Shown: piece after piece, positions 32,795 through 41,193 of the stretch | Layout of the letters: each line of letters begins with the position of its first letter | How positions within the stretch are numbered: the first letter of the stretch is position 1 | Assembly: GCA_015063685.1 (NCBI GenBank) | Contig: SVTR01000019.1 | Span: 1 to 58,797 of the forward strand | Length of the DNA: 58,797 bases | DNA from: Oscillospiraceae bacterium | GTDB taxonomy: Bacteria; Bacillota; Clostridia; Oscillospirales; CAG-272 | Reading direction: 5' to 3' | Notes under the pieces: model-generated | What the model saw: the letters and a program-made list of their open reading frames with translations, nothing else | Database searches by the model: none | Told to the model about the DNA's origin: nothing | Position numbers and translations under genes: made by a program

Positions 32795-35362
32795 ATGAAA
32801 GATACCCGACTTCCCGACGTGATTTTGGGGCGAGAGGACAACTATCTCCTGCCCTTTTATTGGCAGCACGGTACCCACCGCGACCGCATCCCCGCCCAGA
32901 TCCAGCGCATCTTTGACAGCGGCTGCCGCGCCCTCTGCGTGGAGTCCCGCCCCCACCCCGACTTCTGCGGTCCCGACTGGTGGGCGGATATGGACATCAT
33001 CCTCGCCGAGTGCGAGAAGCGGGACATGAAGGTCTGGATCCTGGACGATAAGCGTTTTCCCACAGGCTACGCCAACGGCCTCATCGAGAAAAAATATCCC
33101 CACCTCCGCCAGTGGGAGATCATTGAGGAGCACATCGACGTCCTGGGTCCTGCCCCCGATACCGCATTTCTCGTCAGCAAGGTGCTGCCCGACGATGAGA
33201 TCCTGGGTGTCTACGCCTTCAAACGCACGGGGGAGGGGCAGGCCACCACGGGTGCCCCCATCGATCTCACCCCCACCATCACCGACGGCTGCGCCTACTT
33301 CGACGTCCCCGAGGGACTCCACCGTGTCTTTGTATACACCAAGTCCCGCCGCGGCAATCGAAACAATTATATCGACATGACAAACCCCGAGTCCTGCAAG
33401 GTGCAGATCGAGGCGGTCTACGAGCCCCACTATGAGCATTACGCCAAGTATTTCGGAAACACCCTGGTGGGCTTCTTCTCGGATGAACCCTCCTTCGGCA
33501 ACAGCATGGCCACGAGACACCCCGTGGATCCTAGCGGTCATGAAAGACCCCTCGGCACCGTGGGCATGGCCCTCCCCTACAACGAGCGGGTCACCGCCAT
33601 GATGGACGCCGAGATGGGGGAACCCTCCCTTGGCTACATGGGAGAGCTTTGGTTCCCAAGCGACCACGCCCCCATCACCCGTCTGGCCTACATGAACGCC
33701 GTCACCCGTCTCTACCGCGATAATTTCAGCTACCTCCTGGGTGACTGGTGCCGCGATCACGGGGTCATGTACATCGGCCACATCATCGAGGACTTCAACT
33801 GCCACGCCCGTATGTCTACGGGTGCGGGCCACTACTTCCGCGCCCTGGAGGGGCAGGATATGTCGGGCATCGACGTCGTGCTTCATCAGGTCATGCCCGG
33901 TATGGCGCATTACATCCATAACACCAGCCTCTCCACGGGTATCAGCGATCCTGCTTTCTACCACTACGTGCTGGGTCAGCTGGGGGCATCCCTCGCCCAC
34001 CAGTACCCACAGATGAAGGGACGCGCCATGTGCGAGGAGTTCGGCGCGTACGGCTGGGCGGAGGGATGTACCATGATGAAGTGGATCACCGACTTCCTTT
34101 TGGTGCGAGGCATCAACCACTTTGTCCCTCACGCCTTTTCCCCCGACTATCCCGATCCCGATTGTCCCCCCCACTTCGGTGCCGAGGGTCATGATCCTCA
34201 GTTTGAGGGCTTTGCACATCTGATGAAATACACCAACAAGGTCTCCCACCTCCTTTACGGCGGTGAGCATATGACCTCATGTGCCATCCTCTACCACGCC
34301 GAGGGCGAGTGGATGAATGACAAGGGCGGGTATATGTTCACCCAGGTCCCCGCAAAAGCACTTCTTGACGAACACCTCTGCTACGATATCATCTGCCAGG
34401 AGCCCCTGGAGACCGCCGCCGCCGAGAATGGTAAGCTGATGGTGAACGGCGAGAAATACGGCGCGCTGGTGGTGCCCTACGGTAAGGTGCTGAACCCCGC
34501 CCTGACTCCCGTGGTGGACAAGCTCATCGCCGCGGGTGTCCCCGTCCTCCTTTGCGACGCAAGACCCACAGGGCTGAGCGGTGAGGTTGTATCCATCGCC
34601 GACCTCCCCAACCGCATCCGTGAGCTGGGTCTTGCCGACATTACCGTGGAAGGGAACTGCCCGCTCTTGCGCCACTATCATGTGAGGCGCGGCGATGCAG
34701 ACGTGTTCATGCTCTTTAACGAAGATAGCATCAACACCGCTAAAGCCACCGTTACCCTCCCCGTCAGCGGCAAGTTCATGCGCCTCCGCCTCATCGAGAA
34801 CGGTGTGTTTGCCGATATGACCGAGGACGGCAAGATCACCGTGGAGCTGCTCCCCGGCCAGTCCGAGATCCTGGTCTTCGGCTCTGCCGCCGAGGACATG
34901 GCGCACGGCTATATGCGCTGTCTGTCGGCCCCCGTGAAGATCACCGAGCTGCACCCCACCTACACAGTAGAGCTGGCCGACTCCGATGATCTCACCGCCT
35001 TCTATCCCTACAAGACCACCGACAAGCTGGTGAATATCACCTCCGCCGCCGAAAAGCCCTCCTTCTCAGGGCTGATGCGCTACACCTTCACCCTCTGTTT
35101 GGAGGAAGTCCCTGTGGGTGCCGTGCTTGATCTCGGCCGTGTGGGTCAGACCGCCAAGATGATAGTCAACGGCACCGAGGCGGGTATCCGCATCACCGCC
35201 CCTTACGCCTGCCCCATCTCTTACCTCCTGCACAAGGGTGAGAATACCATCACTGTTGAAGTGGCCAACACCCTTGTTGGCAAGGTCAGAGATCCCTTCT
35301 CCCACTGCATGCCCATCCCCCCCTCGGGTCTTCTTGGCCCTGTCCGACTTTTAGAATATTGA
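32795..35362 (+). CDS. Large glycosyl hydrolase (GH106/GH2-like organisation)
   Basis: An 855-residue cytoplasmic protein. The N-terminal half is a TIM-barrel-like catalytic region (about 1-460). It has GFFSDEPSF (acidic pair near 230), HIIEDFNCHARM (near 330) and CEEFGAYGWAEG (near 415). A Rossmann-like regulatory domain (about 500-620) follows, then a C-terminal jelly-roll sugar-binding domain (about 745-855, DLGRVGQTAKMIVNGTEAGIR). This order recalls GH106 alpha-L-rhamnosidases and related unassigned enzymes; the family call is tentative. GAAAGGAGCC sets the start. It is followed after 14 bases by the GH127 gene, so the two probably act on the same side chains. Confidence 0.75.
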   Translation: MKDTRLPDVILGREDNYLLPFYWQHGTHRDRIPAQIQRIFDSGCRALCVESRPHPDFCGPDWWADMDIILAECEKRDMKVWILDDKRFPTGYANGLIEKKYPHLRQWEIIEEHIDVLGPAPDTAFLVSKVLPDDEILGVYAFKRTGEGQATTGAPIDLTPTITDGCAYFDVPEGLHRVFVYTKSRRGNRNNYIDMTNPESCKVQIEAVYEPHYEHYAKYFGNTLVGFFSDEPSFGNSMATRHPVDPSGHERPLGTVGMALPYNERVTAMMDAEMGEPSLGYMGELWFPSDHAPITRLAYMNAVTRLYRDNFSYLLGDWCRDHGVMYIGHIIEDFNCHARMSTGAGHYFRALEGQDMSGIDVVLHQVMPGMAHYIHNTSLSTGISDPAFYHYVLGQLGASLAHQYPQMKGRAMCEEFGAYGWAEGCTMMKWITDFLLVRGINHFVPHAFSPDYPDPDCPPHFGAEGHDPQFEGFAHLMKYTNKVSHLLYGGEHMTSCAILYHAEGEWMNDKGGYMFTQVPAKALLDEHLCYDIICQEPLETAAAENGKLMVNGEKYGALVVPYGKVLNPALTPVVDKLIAAGVPVLLCDARPTGLSGEVVSIADLPNRIRELGLADITVEGNCPLLRHYHVRRGDADVFMLFNEDSINTAKATVTLPVSGKFMRLRLIENGVFADMTEDGKITVELLPGQSEILVFGSAAEDMAHGYMRCLSAPVKITELHPTYTVELADSDDLTAFYPYKTTDKLVNITSAAEKPSFSGLMRYTFTLCLEEVPVGAVLDLGRVGQTAKMIVNGTEAGIRITAPYACPISYLLHKGENTITVEVANTLVGKVRDPFSHCMPIPPSGLLGPVRLLEY

Positions 35363-35376
35363 AATGAGGTGAAACC

Positions 35377-37170
35377 ATGAAACTCATCCCCCACAACCAA
35401 GTTAACCTGAAAAGCGGTTTCTTCTTTGATAAGCAGGAATTGAACCGCAAGACCACTCTCGCCGCCGTTTACGACCGCTTCTCCGAGACGGGGCGTATCG
35501 GTGCCTTCAAGTTCGGCTATCCCAAGGACGATCCCGTCCAGCCCCACTTCTTCTGGGACAGCGACGTGGCCAAATGGATGGAGGGCGCGGCCTACAGCCT
35601 GATGCATACCCCCGATCCAGACCTGGAGGCTAAGGTGGACGAGATCGTGGACGATATCGAGAAAAACCAATGCGAGGACGGCTATTTCAATATCTTCTTT
35701 ACGGTTGTCCAGCCCGAAAATCGCTGGGCGAACCGTGATTGGCATGAGCTGTACTGTGCGGGTCACCTCATGGAGGCCGCCGTTGCCTACGCCGAGGCCA
35801 CGGGCAAGACCAAATTTCTTGCCTGCATGGAAAAGTACGCCGATTATATCGCCAAGGTCTTTATGGAAGACCGTTCCGCCACCTTCCACACCCCGGGTCA
35901 TGAGGAGATTGAGCTGGCGCTGGTGAAGCTGTATCGCCACACAGGCAAGAAGAAATATTTGGATCTGGCCGCATACTTCATCAATACCCGCGGCACCGTG
36001 GAGGAGCATAACAAGACCAATTACAACCAGTCCCACCTGCCCGTCCGTGAGCAGGCGTCCGCTGAAGGGCACGCCGTCCGCGCCGTCTACCTCTACACGG
36101 GCATGGCCTATCTTGCCGCCGAGACGGGGGACGAGGCCTTGATCGCGGCCTGCCGAAAGCTCTGGGCAGACGTGACCGAGCGCAAAATGTATATCACGGG
36201 CGGTCTCGGTTCCACCTATATCGGCGAGGCCTTCACTACCCCCTTCGACCTTCCCGCAGATCAGGCCTATACAGAGACTTGCGCAGGCATCGCCCTGTGC
36301 TTCTTCGGAAACGGTATGTTGGCTTTGGACAATAACGCCGTGTACGCCGACGTGATCGAGCGCGCCCTCTATAACGGCGTGGCCTCGGGACTCTCGGTGA
36401 GCGGCGATCAGTTCTTCTATGAAAACCCCTTGGAGGTCAACCTCTCCGAGCGTTTCACCAGCGTGTGGGGCGCGAGGAGATTCCCCGCACACCGCCGCGT
36501 GGCCTGCTTTGCCTGCTCCTGCTGTCCTCCCAACGTCAACCGCCTGCTGGCCTCCATCGGCGGCTACGTCTACGGACGGGAAGGGGACACCCTCTATATC
36601 AATCAGTTCGCCTCCTCGGATATGACCGACGGGGATATGACCGCCGCCATCGATACGGCTTATCCCAACGACGGCACCGTGACCGTCACCGCCAAGGGCG
36701 CGGCCAAGATTGCCATCCGTATCCCTGCCTGGTGTGACAGCTTCAAGCTGAACAAGGACTACACCATGGAGAAGGGCTACGCCGTGGTGGAGAACGACGG
36801 CACTCCCGTCACGGTCACCTTCGACCTCACCCCTCGCCGCGTGTGGGCCGATCCCCGCGTTCTCCGCACCGCAGGGCAGGCCGCTGTCATGAAGGGACCC
36901 GTGGTCTACTGTGCCGAGGGTCTGGACAACGGCGAGACTACCCTCCATAACTACATTCTCCCCGCCGACTTTGCAGCTACCGAGGAAGCCAATGCCGAGT
37001 ACGGTCTGCCCACCCTTACCGTCCCCTGTGTCAAGCGCGTGACCGACGGTGGCAGCCTTTACCGCAACGTAGCGCCCAAGACCGAGAAGGCCACCCTCAA
37101 GCTCATCCCCTACTACACCTTCGCCAATCGTGACGAGACGGATATGCGGGTGTGGTTCTATGTCGAATAA
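35377..37170 (+). CDS. GH127 beta-L-arabinofuranosidase
   Basis: A 597-residue (alpha/alpha)6-barrel retaining glycosidase. Characterised GH127 enzymes use a zinc-bound cysteine nucleophile to release beta-L-arabinofuranose. The expected motif is present as CFACSCCPPNVNRL (about 384-397), and the zinc-ligand Glu region as YTETCAGIALCFF (about 304-316). DWHELYCAGHLMEAAVAY and HRVACF-type segments complete the family pattern. No signal peptide, so the enzyme works on imported oligosaccharides. GAGGTGAAACC precedes the start. It is operonic with the large hydrolase upstream. Confidence 0.93.
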   Translation: MKLIPHNQVNLKSGFFFDKQELNRKTTLAAVYDRFSETGRIGAFKFGYPKDDPVQPHFFWDSDVAKWMEGAAYSLMHTPDPDLEAKVDEIVDDIEKNQCEDGYFNIFFTVVQPENRWANRDWHELYCAGHLMEAAVAYAEATGKTKFLACMEKYADYIAKVFMEDRSATFHTPGHEEIELALVKLYRHTGKKKYLDLAAYFINTRGTVEEHNKTNYNQSHLPVREQASAEGHAVRAVYLYTGMAYLAAETGDEALIAACRKLWADVTERKMYITGGLGSTYIGEAFTTPFDLPADQAYTETCAGIALCFFGNGMLALDNNAVYADVIERALYNGVASGLSVSGDQFFYENPLEVNLSERFTSVWGARRFPAHRRVACFACSCCPPNVNRLLASIGGYVYGREGDTLYINQFASSDMTDGDMTAAIDTAYPNDGTVTVTAKGAAKIAIRIPAWCDSFKLNKDYTMEKGYAVVENDGTPVTVTFDLTPRRVWADPRVLRTAGQAAVMKGPVVYCAEGLDNGETTLHNYILPADFAATEEANAEYGLPTLTVPCVKRVTDGGSLYRNVAPKTEKATLKLIPYYTFANRDETDMRVWFYVE

Positions 37171-37178
37171 TACACCGA

Positions 37179-37278
37179 TAAATTGTTGTTTAGCGGCCGT
37201 GCCGCCTGCCAACGCTCGGGGATGTTCAACCCATGCAGGCCGCATACCGCGATGGGTGGTTGGTTAGATAGTTGTTGG
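37179..37278 (+). repeat. R3 repeat, copy after GH127
   Basis: It starts TAAATTGTTGTTTAGC 8 bases after the GH127 stop and continues with a GGC..GCC hairpin, CCAACGCTCGGGG and a GATGGGTGGTTGGTTAGA end. It has the same order and spacing as the copies at 41026 and 58484. Confidence 0.82.
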
Positions 37279-37298
37279 TTATCGGAGCAACCACCGAA

Positions 37299-37445
37299 CG
37301 CTGTCATCCAGAGGAGGGCCGATGCCCGACGAAGGATCTTTGCCCGTAGGGCAACCAAAAACCGTTGGTGGATAAGGGTTTCCCTTCGAGAAAAGATTCT
37401 TCGGTCGGCGAGCGCTTGCGCGGCCTCCCTCTGAATGACAGTTGC
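37299..37445. repeat. CTGTCATCCAGAGG inverted pair (R5)
   Basis: The left arm begins GCTGTCATCCAGAGGAGGGC and includes GACGAAGGATCTTT. The right arm, inverted, begins CTGTCATTCAGAGG and includes GACCGAAGAATCTTT. The central ~40 bases separate the arms. It is a member of the common clostridial GTCATTCTGAG repeat type in a convergent pair. Confidence 0.75.
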
Positions 37446-37500
37446 AGGGAACACCCTCATACACATATAAACAACAATTTTCATGGATGATCACGAACCT

Positions 37501-37592
37501 GTAGGGGCGGATTCCATATCCGCCCGTCCTCCCTAAAGGTCTATGAATATCAATGCTTTTTTATATCGAGCGGATATGGAATCCGCCCCTAC
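37501..37592. repeat. R2 hairpin pair, copy e
   Basis: GTAGGGGCGGATTCCATATC and its inverted partner ending GATATGGAATCCGCCCCTAC. It is nearly identical to copy a at 10118. Confidence 0.9.
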
Positions 37593-37610
37593 GGGTTTTC
37601 ATTAAACCTC

Positions 37611-37795
37611 CGCTAAACAACAATTTACCGCACAACATCCCCTTGCGGGAGATTGTTCGCATGAAATGAGCATCCCCAGTATTGGCAATGGGCACCGCCC
37701 CCCCTTCGCGGGATGAGGTTGGCATGGGATATACTACCCCGAGCAGGAGCCCTACCGCAGGTGGCCGCACCGCAACCAACAATTTCCTCACGGAA
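37611..37795 (-). repeat. Degenerate R3 repeats upstream of glpK
   Basis: Two imperfect minus-strand units, bounded by CTAAACAACAATTTA (37612-37626) and AACCAACAATTT near 37785. They contain CCCCGAGC and several short GC-rich hairpins. Together with the other elements they fill the whole 641-base gap before glpK; no gene or consensus promoter is visible in it. Confidence 0.55.
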
Positions 37796-37811
37796 AGGAA
37801 TCAACATCACT

Positions 37812-39293
37812 ATGAAAAAATACATCCTTGCCCTCGACGAGGGTACCACCAGCGCCCGCGCCATCCTCTTTGACAAAGCGGGACGCATCGTGGCCACGGC
37901 GCATCACGAGTTTCCTCAGATCTATCCCCGTCCGGGCTGGGTGGAGCATGACCCCATGGATATCTACGGGGGACAGTACGCCTGCATGACCGAATGCGTG
38001 GCCAAGAGCGGCGTTGATCCCGAGGAGATTGCTGCCATCGGCATCACCAATCAGCGTGAGACCACCGTGGTCTGGAACAAGCACACGGGTAAACCTGTTT
38101 GCAACGCCATCGTGTGGCAATGCCGCCGTACCGCGCCCATTTGTGAAGGGCTTATCAAGGATGGTCACAGCGAATACATCCAAAAGGCCACGGGTCTGCG
38201 TCCCGACGCTTACTTCAGCGGCACCAAGATCAAGTGGATCCTGGACAATATTCCGGGCGCGCGGGTATCTGCCGAGGCGGGAGAGCTTCTGTTCGGTACT
38301 GTGGATACCTGGCTCCTCTGGAAGCTGACCGACGGGCAGGTGCATATGACCGACCGCACCAATGCCTCCCGCACCATGCTCTATAACATTGAAACCGACG
38401 AATGGGACGAAAAACTCCTGTCCCTTCTGGATATCCCCGCCTCCATGCTCCCCAAGGTGAAAAGTAGCAGCGAGGTCTACGGCTACGTGGATCTCATGGG
38501 TGCCACCATCCCCGTGGCGGGCATGGCAGGCGACCAGCAGGCTGCCCTGTTCGGTCAGGGTTGCTTCCATGCGGGCGACGTGAAAAACACTTACGGTACG
38601 GGCTGCTTCATGCTGGCTAACACGGGGCGTGAGCGTATCCACAGCCGCTTTGGACTACTGACCACCGTGGCTGCCACCGAGGCGGGAAAGCCCGTGGAGT
38701 ATGCCCTGGAGGGCAGCGTGTTCGTGGGCGGTGCCGTCATCCAATGGCTCCGCGATGAGCTTCGTCTCATCACCGATGCAGCCGACAGCGAATATTTCGC
38801 GGGCAAGGTGAAGGACAGCGGCGGCGTGTATATCGTTCCCGCCTTCACGGGCCTTGGCGCGCCCCATTGGGACATGAACGCTCGAGGCATGATCACAGGA
38901 CTCACTCGCGGTACGGGACGAAACCACATCATCCGCGCCGCCCTGGAGTCCATCGCCTACCAGACCGAGGACGTGTTCCGCGCCATGGAGGGTGACATGG
39001 GACAAAAGCTCTCCTCCCTCCGCGCCGACGGCGGAGCCTCGGCCGATGACCTGCTCATGCAGTTCCAGGCGGATATTTCGGGCGTTTCGGTGTTCCGCCC
39101 CAACATGAAAGAGGCCACCGCCGCAGGAGCCGCCTTCCTGGCAGGCCTGGGCGTAGGCTTTTGGAAGGACCGGGACGAGATTTCCCGTTTGCTTACCCAG
39201 GGCGCAACCTTTGCCCCCGAGATGACAGATAGCAGACGTTTTGAGCTTCTGGACGGCTGGCATCGAGCCGTGGGGGCGTGTAAAGGGTTGTAA
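37812..39293 (+). CDS. glpK: Glycerol kinase
   Basis: A 493-residue FGGY-family kinase that phosphorylates glycerol to glycerol 3-phosphate with ATP. Signatures are [11 protein letters not shown] at the N-terminus, [27 protein letters not shown] and the C-terminal [17 protein letters not shown] and [13 protein letters not shown]. The length is normal. The start at 37812 matches the family; AAAGGAA lies 12 bases upstream. No glpF or glpD is nearby. Its TAA stop codon is the first three bases of a TAAATTGTTGTTTA repeat edge, so the 3' end has been remodelled by the element. Confidence 0.96.
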   Translation: MKKYILALDEGTTSARAILFDKAGRIVATAHHEFPQIYPRPGWVEHDPMDIYGGQYACMTECVAKSGVDPEEIAAIGITNQRETTVVWNKHTGKPVCNAIVWQCRRTAPICEGLIKDGHSEYIQKATGLRPDAYFSGTKIKWILDNIPGARVSAEAGELLFGTVDTWLLWKLTDGQVHMTDRTNASRTMLYNIETDEWDEKLLSLLDIPASMLPKVKSSSEVYGYVDLMGATIPVAGMAGDQQAALFGQGCFHAGDVKNTYGTGCFMLANTGRERIHSRFGLLTTVAATEAGKPVEYALEGSVFVGGAVIQWLRDELRLITDAADSEYFAGKVKDSGGVYIVPAFTGLGAPHWDMNARGMITGLTRGTGRNHIIRAALESIAYQTEDVFRAMEGDMGQKLSSLRADGGASADDLLMQFQADISGVSVFRPNMKEATAAGAAFLAGLGVGFWKDRDEISRLLTQGATFAPEMTDSRRFELLDGWHRAVGACKGL

Positions 39294-39922
39294 ATTGTTG
39301 TTTAGCATCCTTTCCACTTTTCTCTCCGCGGCGAGAGAAAAGTTCCAAAAGAGCGCCGCCAAAGACAGAACCTACGGTTCTCCTCTGGACTCCAACTCCC
39401 TCGTGACGCTAGCCGTTTGGCAAAGGCCAAACGGACAACAGCGTGTTTTTTGTCAGCCACCGGCGAAAATCCGCCCCCACGGCGGAGCGCCTCGGGGCTC
39501 ATCAAAAAGCCGATTAACATGTTCCTGTTAGTCGAACCAGGGAATGTTCAGGGGTACGTAGTGAAGCTACAGTTCTGATGGCGAATGGACAAATATAGTT
39601 GTTCTTCAATCAAACAATCACCTCTCGCCGTGAGAACTATGGATTCAATGCTATTTTTCAATATTGAATTTTTTCAAACCAACTAACGCTTTCTAAACAG
39701 CGAGGTATGAGCCTCAAGGCGTTCCGCCGCAGAGGCGGGTTATCGGCGTTGGCTGACACGTGACACGCGATAGCCGCTCCACTCCCCCATTGGGGAGCGG
39801 CGTGCGTCACGAGGGAGTTGGGTTCTTAGGGAGAACCGTAGGTTCTGCACTAAGCAGCACTCTTTTGCAACTTTTCTCTTGCTGAGGAGAGAAAAGTTGA
39901 GAAGACGCTAAACAACAATTTA
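39291..39922. repeat. 632-bp fold-back element with long imperfect inverted arms
   Basis: The left arm (39291-~39530) and the inverted right arm (~39690-39922) share a series of blocks in the same order. They are TAAATTGTTGTTTAGC, an ACTTTTCTCTCC/GAGAGAAAAG hairpin, AAAAGAG, AGAACCTACGGTTCTC, CAACTCCCTCGTGACG, a variable GC-rich hairpin, GTCAGCCA and GCGCCT..GGCTCAT. The arms are imperfect, and the hairpin between CGTGACG and GTCAGCC has entirely different but self-complementary sequence in each arm. The central ~160 bases are AT-rich. No ORF of note. It could be a fold-back transposable element, a paired REP-like element or a structured RNA. Confidence 0.75.
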
Positions 39923-39924
39923 TC

Positions 39925-40013
39925 TGCCTAACTACTCATTGCGTGACGCAGTAGGCAGAGGATGCACTACCCCGAGCGATGGCCGCGGGCACTGCCCGCT
40001 AAACAACAATTTA
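39925..40013 (-). repeat. R3 repeat, minus orientation
   Basis: On the minus strand it begins TAAATTGTTGTTTAGCGGGC and has the GCGGGCAGTGCCCGC hairpin, GGCCATCGCTCGGGG and a closing TCTGCCTA...TTAGGCAGA stem. It directly abuts the fold-back element. A weaker unit follows to about 40092, after which the AGAAAGGA site of the next gene begins. Confidence 0.82.
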
Positions 40014-40116
40014 TTTGACCGCCCTCTCTTGCGGAAACATGGTTGGCAAAAAACAACCTGCTCACACTGCCCGCAAACAACATTTTATCTCACCAATCTA
40101 CAGAAAGGATTTTTCC

Positions 40117-41028
40117 ATGGAAATCACTACCTACATCAAAAAAGTTCCGTCTACCGACGGAAAGCACGAGCTATACGGTCGCGTGTATCTCCCCCAAGGG
40201 GAAGTAAAGGGACTGTTCCATGTGGTTCACGGCATGACCGAGCATATGGAGCGCTACGAGTCCTTTATGAAGGAAATGGCAGAAGAAGGATATATCTGCT
40301 TTGGCTACGACCACCTGGGCCATGGCAAAACTGCCAAGGATGCAAGCGAGCTGGGCTATATCGCTCACAAGCAGGGCTGGAAGCTACTGGTGGATGACGT
40401 GACCGCTTTCGGCAACGCCATGAGAGCAGATTTCGGAGAGAAGCTCCCCTATATCCTCATGGGTCACAGCATGGGCTCCTTCATCGTCCGCCTGGCCGCC
40501 GCTGATGGCCGTACTCCCGACAAGCTTATCATCATGGGCACGGGTGGTCCCAATCCTATCGCTGGCGCGGGTCTTTTACTCATCGCCGCCATGAAGCTTT
40601 TCGGACGGGAGCGGGATATTTCCAATTTTGTCCATAAGATGGCTTTTGGCGCGTACAATAAGAAATTTGCCGCTGACGGCAATCGTGGCTGGCTCACGTC
40701 GGATGCCGCTATCCGTGAAAAGTACGACAAGGATCCCCATTGTAATTTCCGATTCACCGTGGGAGCCATGGGAGATCTTATCAACCTGACAAAACGTGCC
40801 AATCACAAGGATTGGTTCAAGCGGCTTCCCAAGGATCTGCCCGTGCTTTTAGTGGCAGGTGTCGATGATCCCGTAGGTAACTATGGTAAAGGTGTCAAGG
40901 TGGTTTTCAACAAGCTGAAAAAGCAGAGCTGCCGTGTAGAGATCAAGCTCTACAAGGGACGCCACGAGATCCTCAACGATACCTGCAGAGAAGCCGTGGT
41001 GGAGGATATCAAGGCTTTTGTAAAATAA
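40117..41028 (+). CDS. Alpha/beta hydrolase, lysophospholipase/monoglyceride lipase-like
   Basis: A 303-residue cytoplasmic serine hydrolase. The nucleophile elbow is GHSMGS (Ser near 112), with the Asp in AGVDDPVG and the His in YKGRHEILND. The early FHVVHGMTEHMERYESF gives the oxyanion HG pair. It matches the PldB/monoacylglycerol lipase-like group and cleaves fatty-acyl esters. The true substrate is unknown. AGAAAGGATTTTTCC precedes 40117. The TAA stop lies within the TAAATTGTTGTTTAG head of a repeat, as for glpK. The distance to glpK suggests separate transcription. Confidence 0.9.
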   Translation: MEITTYIKKVPSTDGKHELYGRVYLPQGEVKGLFHVVHGMTEHMERYESFMKEMAEEGYICFGYDHLGHGKTAKDASELGYIAHKQGWKLLVDDVTAFGNAMRADFGEKLPYILMGHSMGSFIVRLAAADGRTPDKLIIMGTGGPNPIAGAGLLLIAAMKLFGRERDISNFVHKMAFGAYNKKFAADGNRGWLTSDAAIREKYDKDPHCNFRFTVGAMGDLINLTKRANHKDWFKRLPKDLPVLLVAGVDDPVGNYGKGVKVVFNKLKKQSCRVEIKLYKGRHEILNDTCREAVVEDIKAFVK

Positions 41029-41127
41029 ATTGTTGTTTAGCGGGCAGTGCCCGCGGCCATCGCTCGGGGATGTTTAACCCATGCGAACCGTGTCCCGTGA
41101 TAGGCGGTTGGTCAGATAAATTGTTGC
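41026..41127 (+). repeat. R3 repeat overlapping the hydrolase stop codon
   Basis: TAAATTGTTGTTTAGCGGGC begins on the hydrolase stop codon. The GCGGGCAGTGCCCGC hairpin and the CGCTCGGGGATG block follow, and the unit ends GGTCAGATAAATTGTTG, which is the head of the next unit, cut short by a terminator. Confidence 0.85.
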
Positions 41128-41135
41128 ATACAGAA

Positions 41136-41171
41136 AAAAGAACGCTGATCCGGTCGGATCAGCGTTCTTTT
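41136..41171 (-). terminator. Bidirectional terminator, rsgI side
   Basis: AAAGAACGCTGATCC with its perfect complement around a 4-base loop and T/A runs on both sides. It ends rsgI and the hydrolase transcripts. Confidence 0.9.
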
Positions 41172-41193
41172 AATTTACATGGGGATCAGGCGG

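Noticed and set aside
37179..37278. tRNA or tRNA-like gene in the R3 repeats, suggested by GTTGGTTAGA and GTTCAAC
   Set aside because: The pieces are in the wrong order and spacing for a cloverleaf, and there is no acceptor stem or anticodon arm.
39294..40116. Hidden gene in the 823-base gap after glpK
   Set aside because: Only short frames with no sites; the gap is filled by the fold-back element and R3 units.
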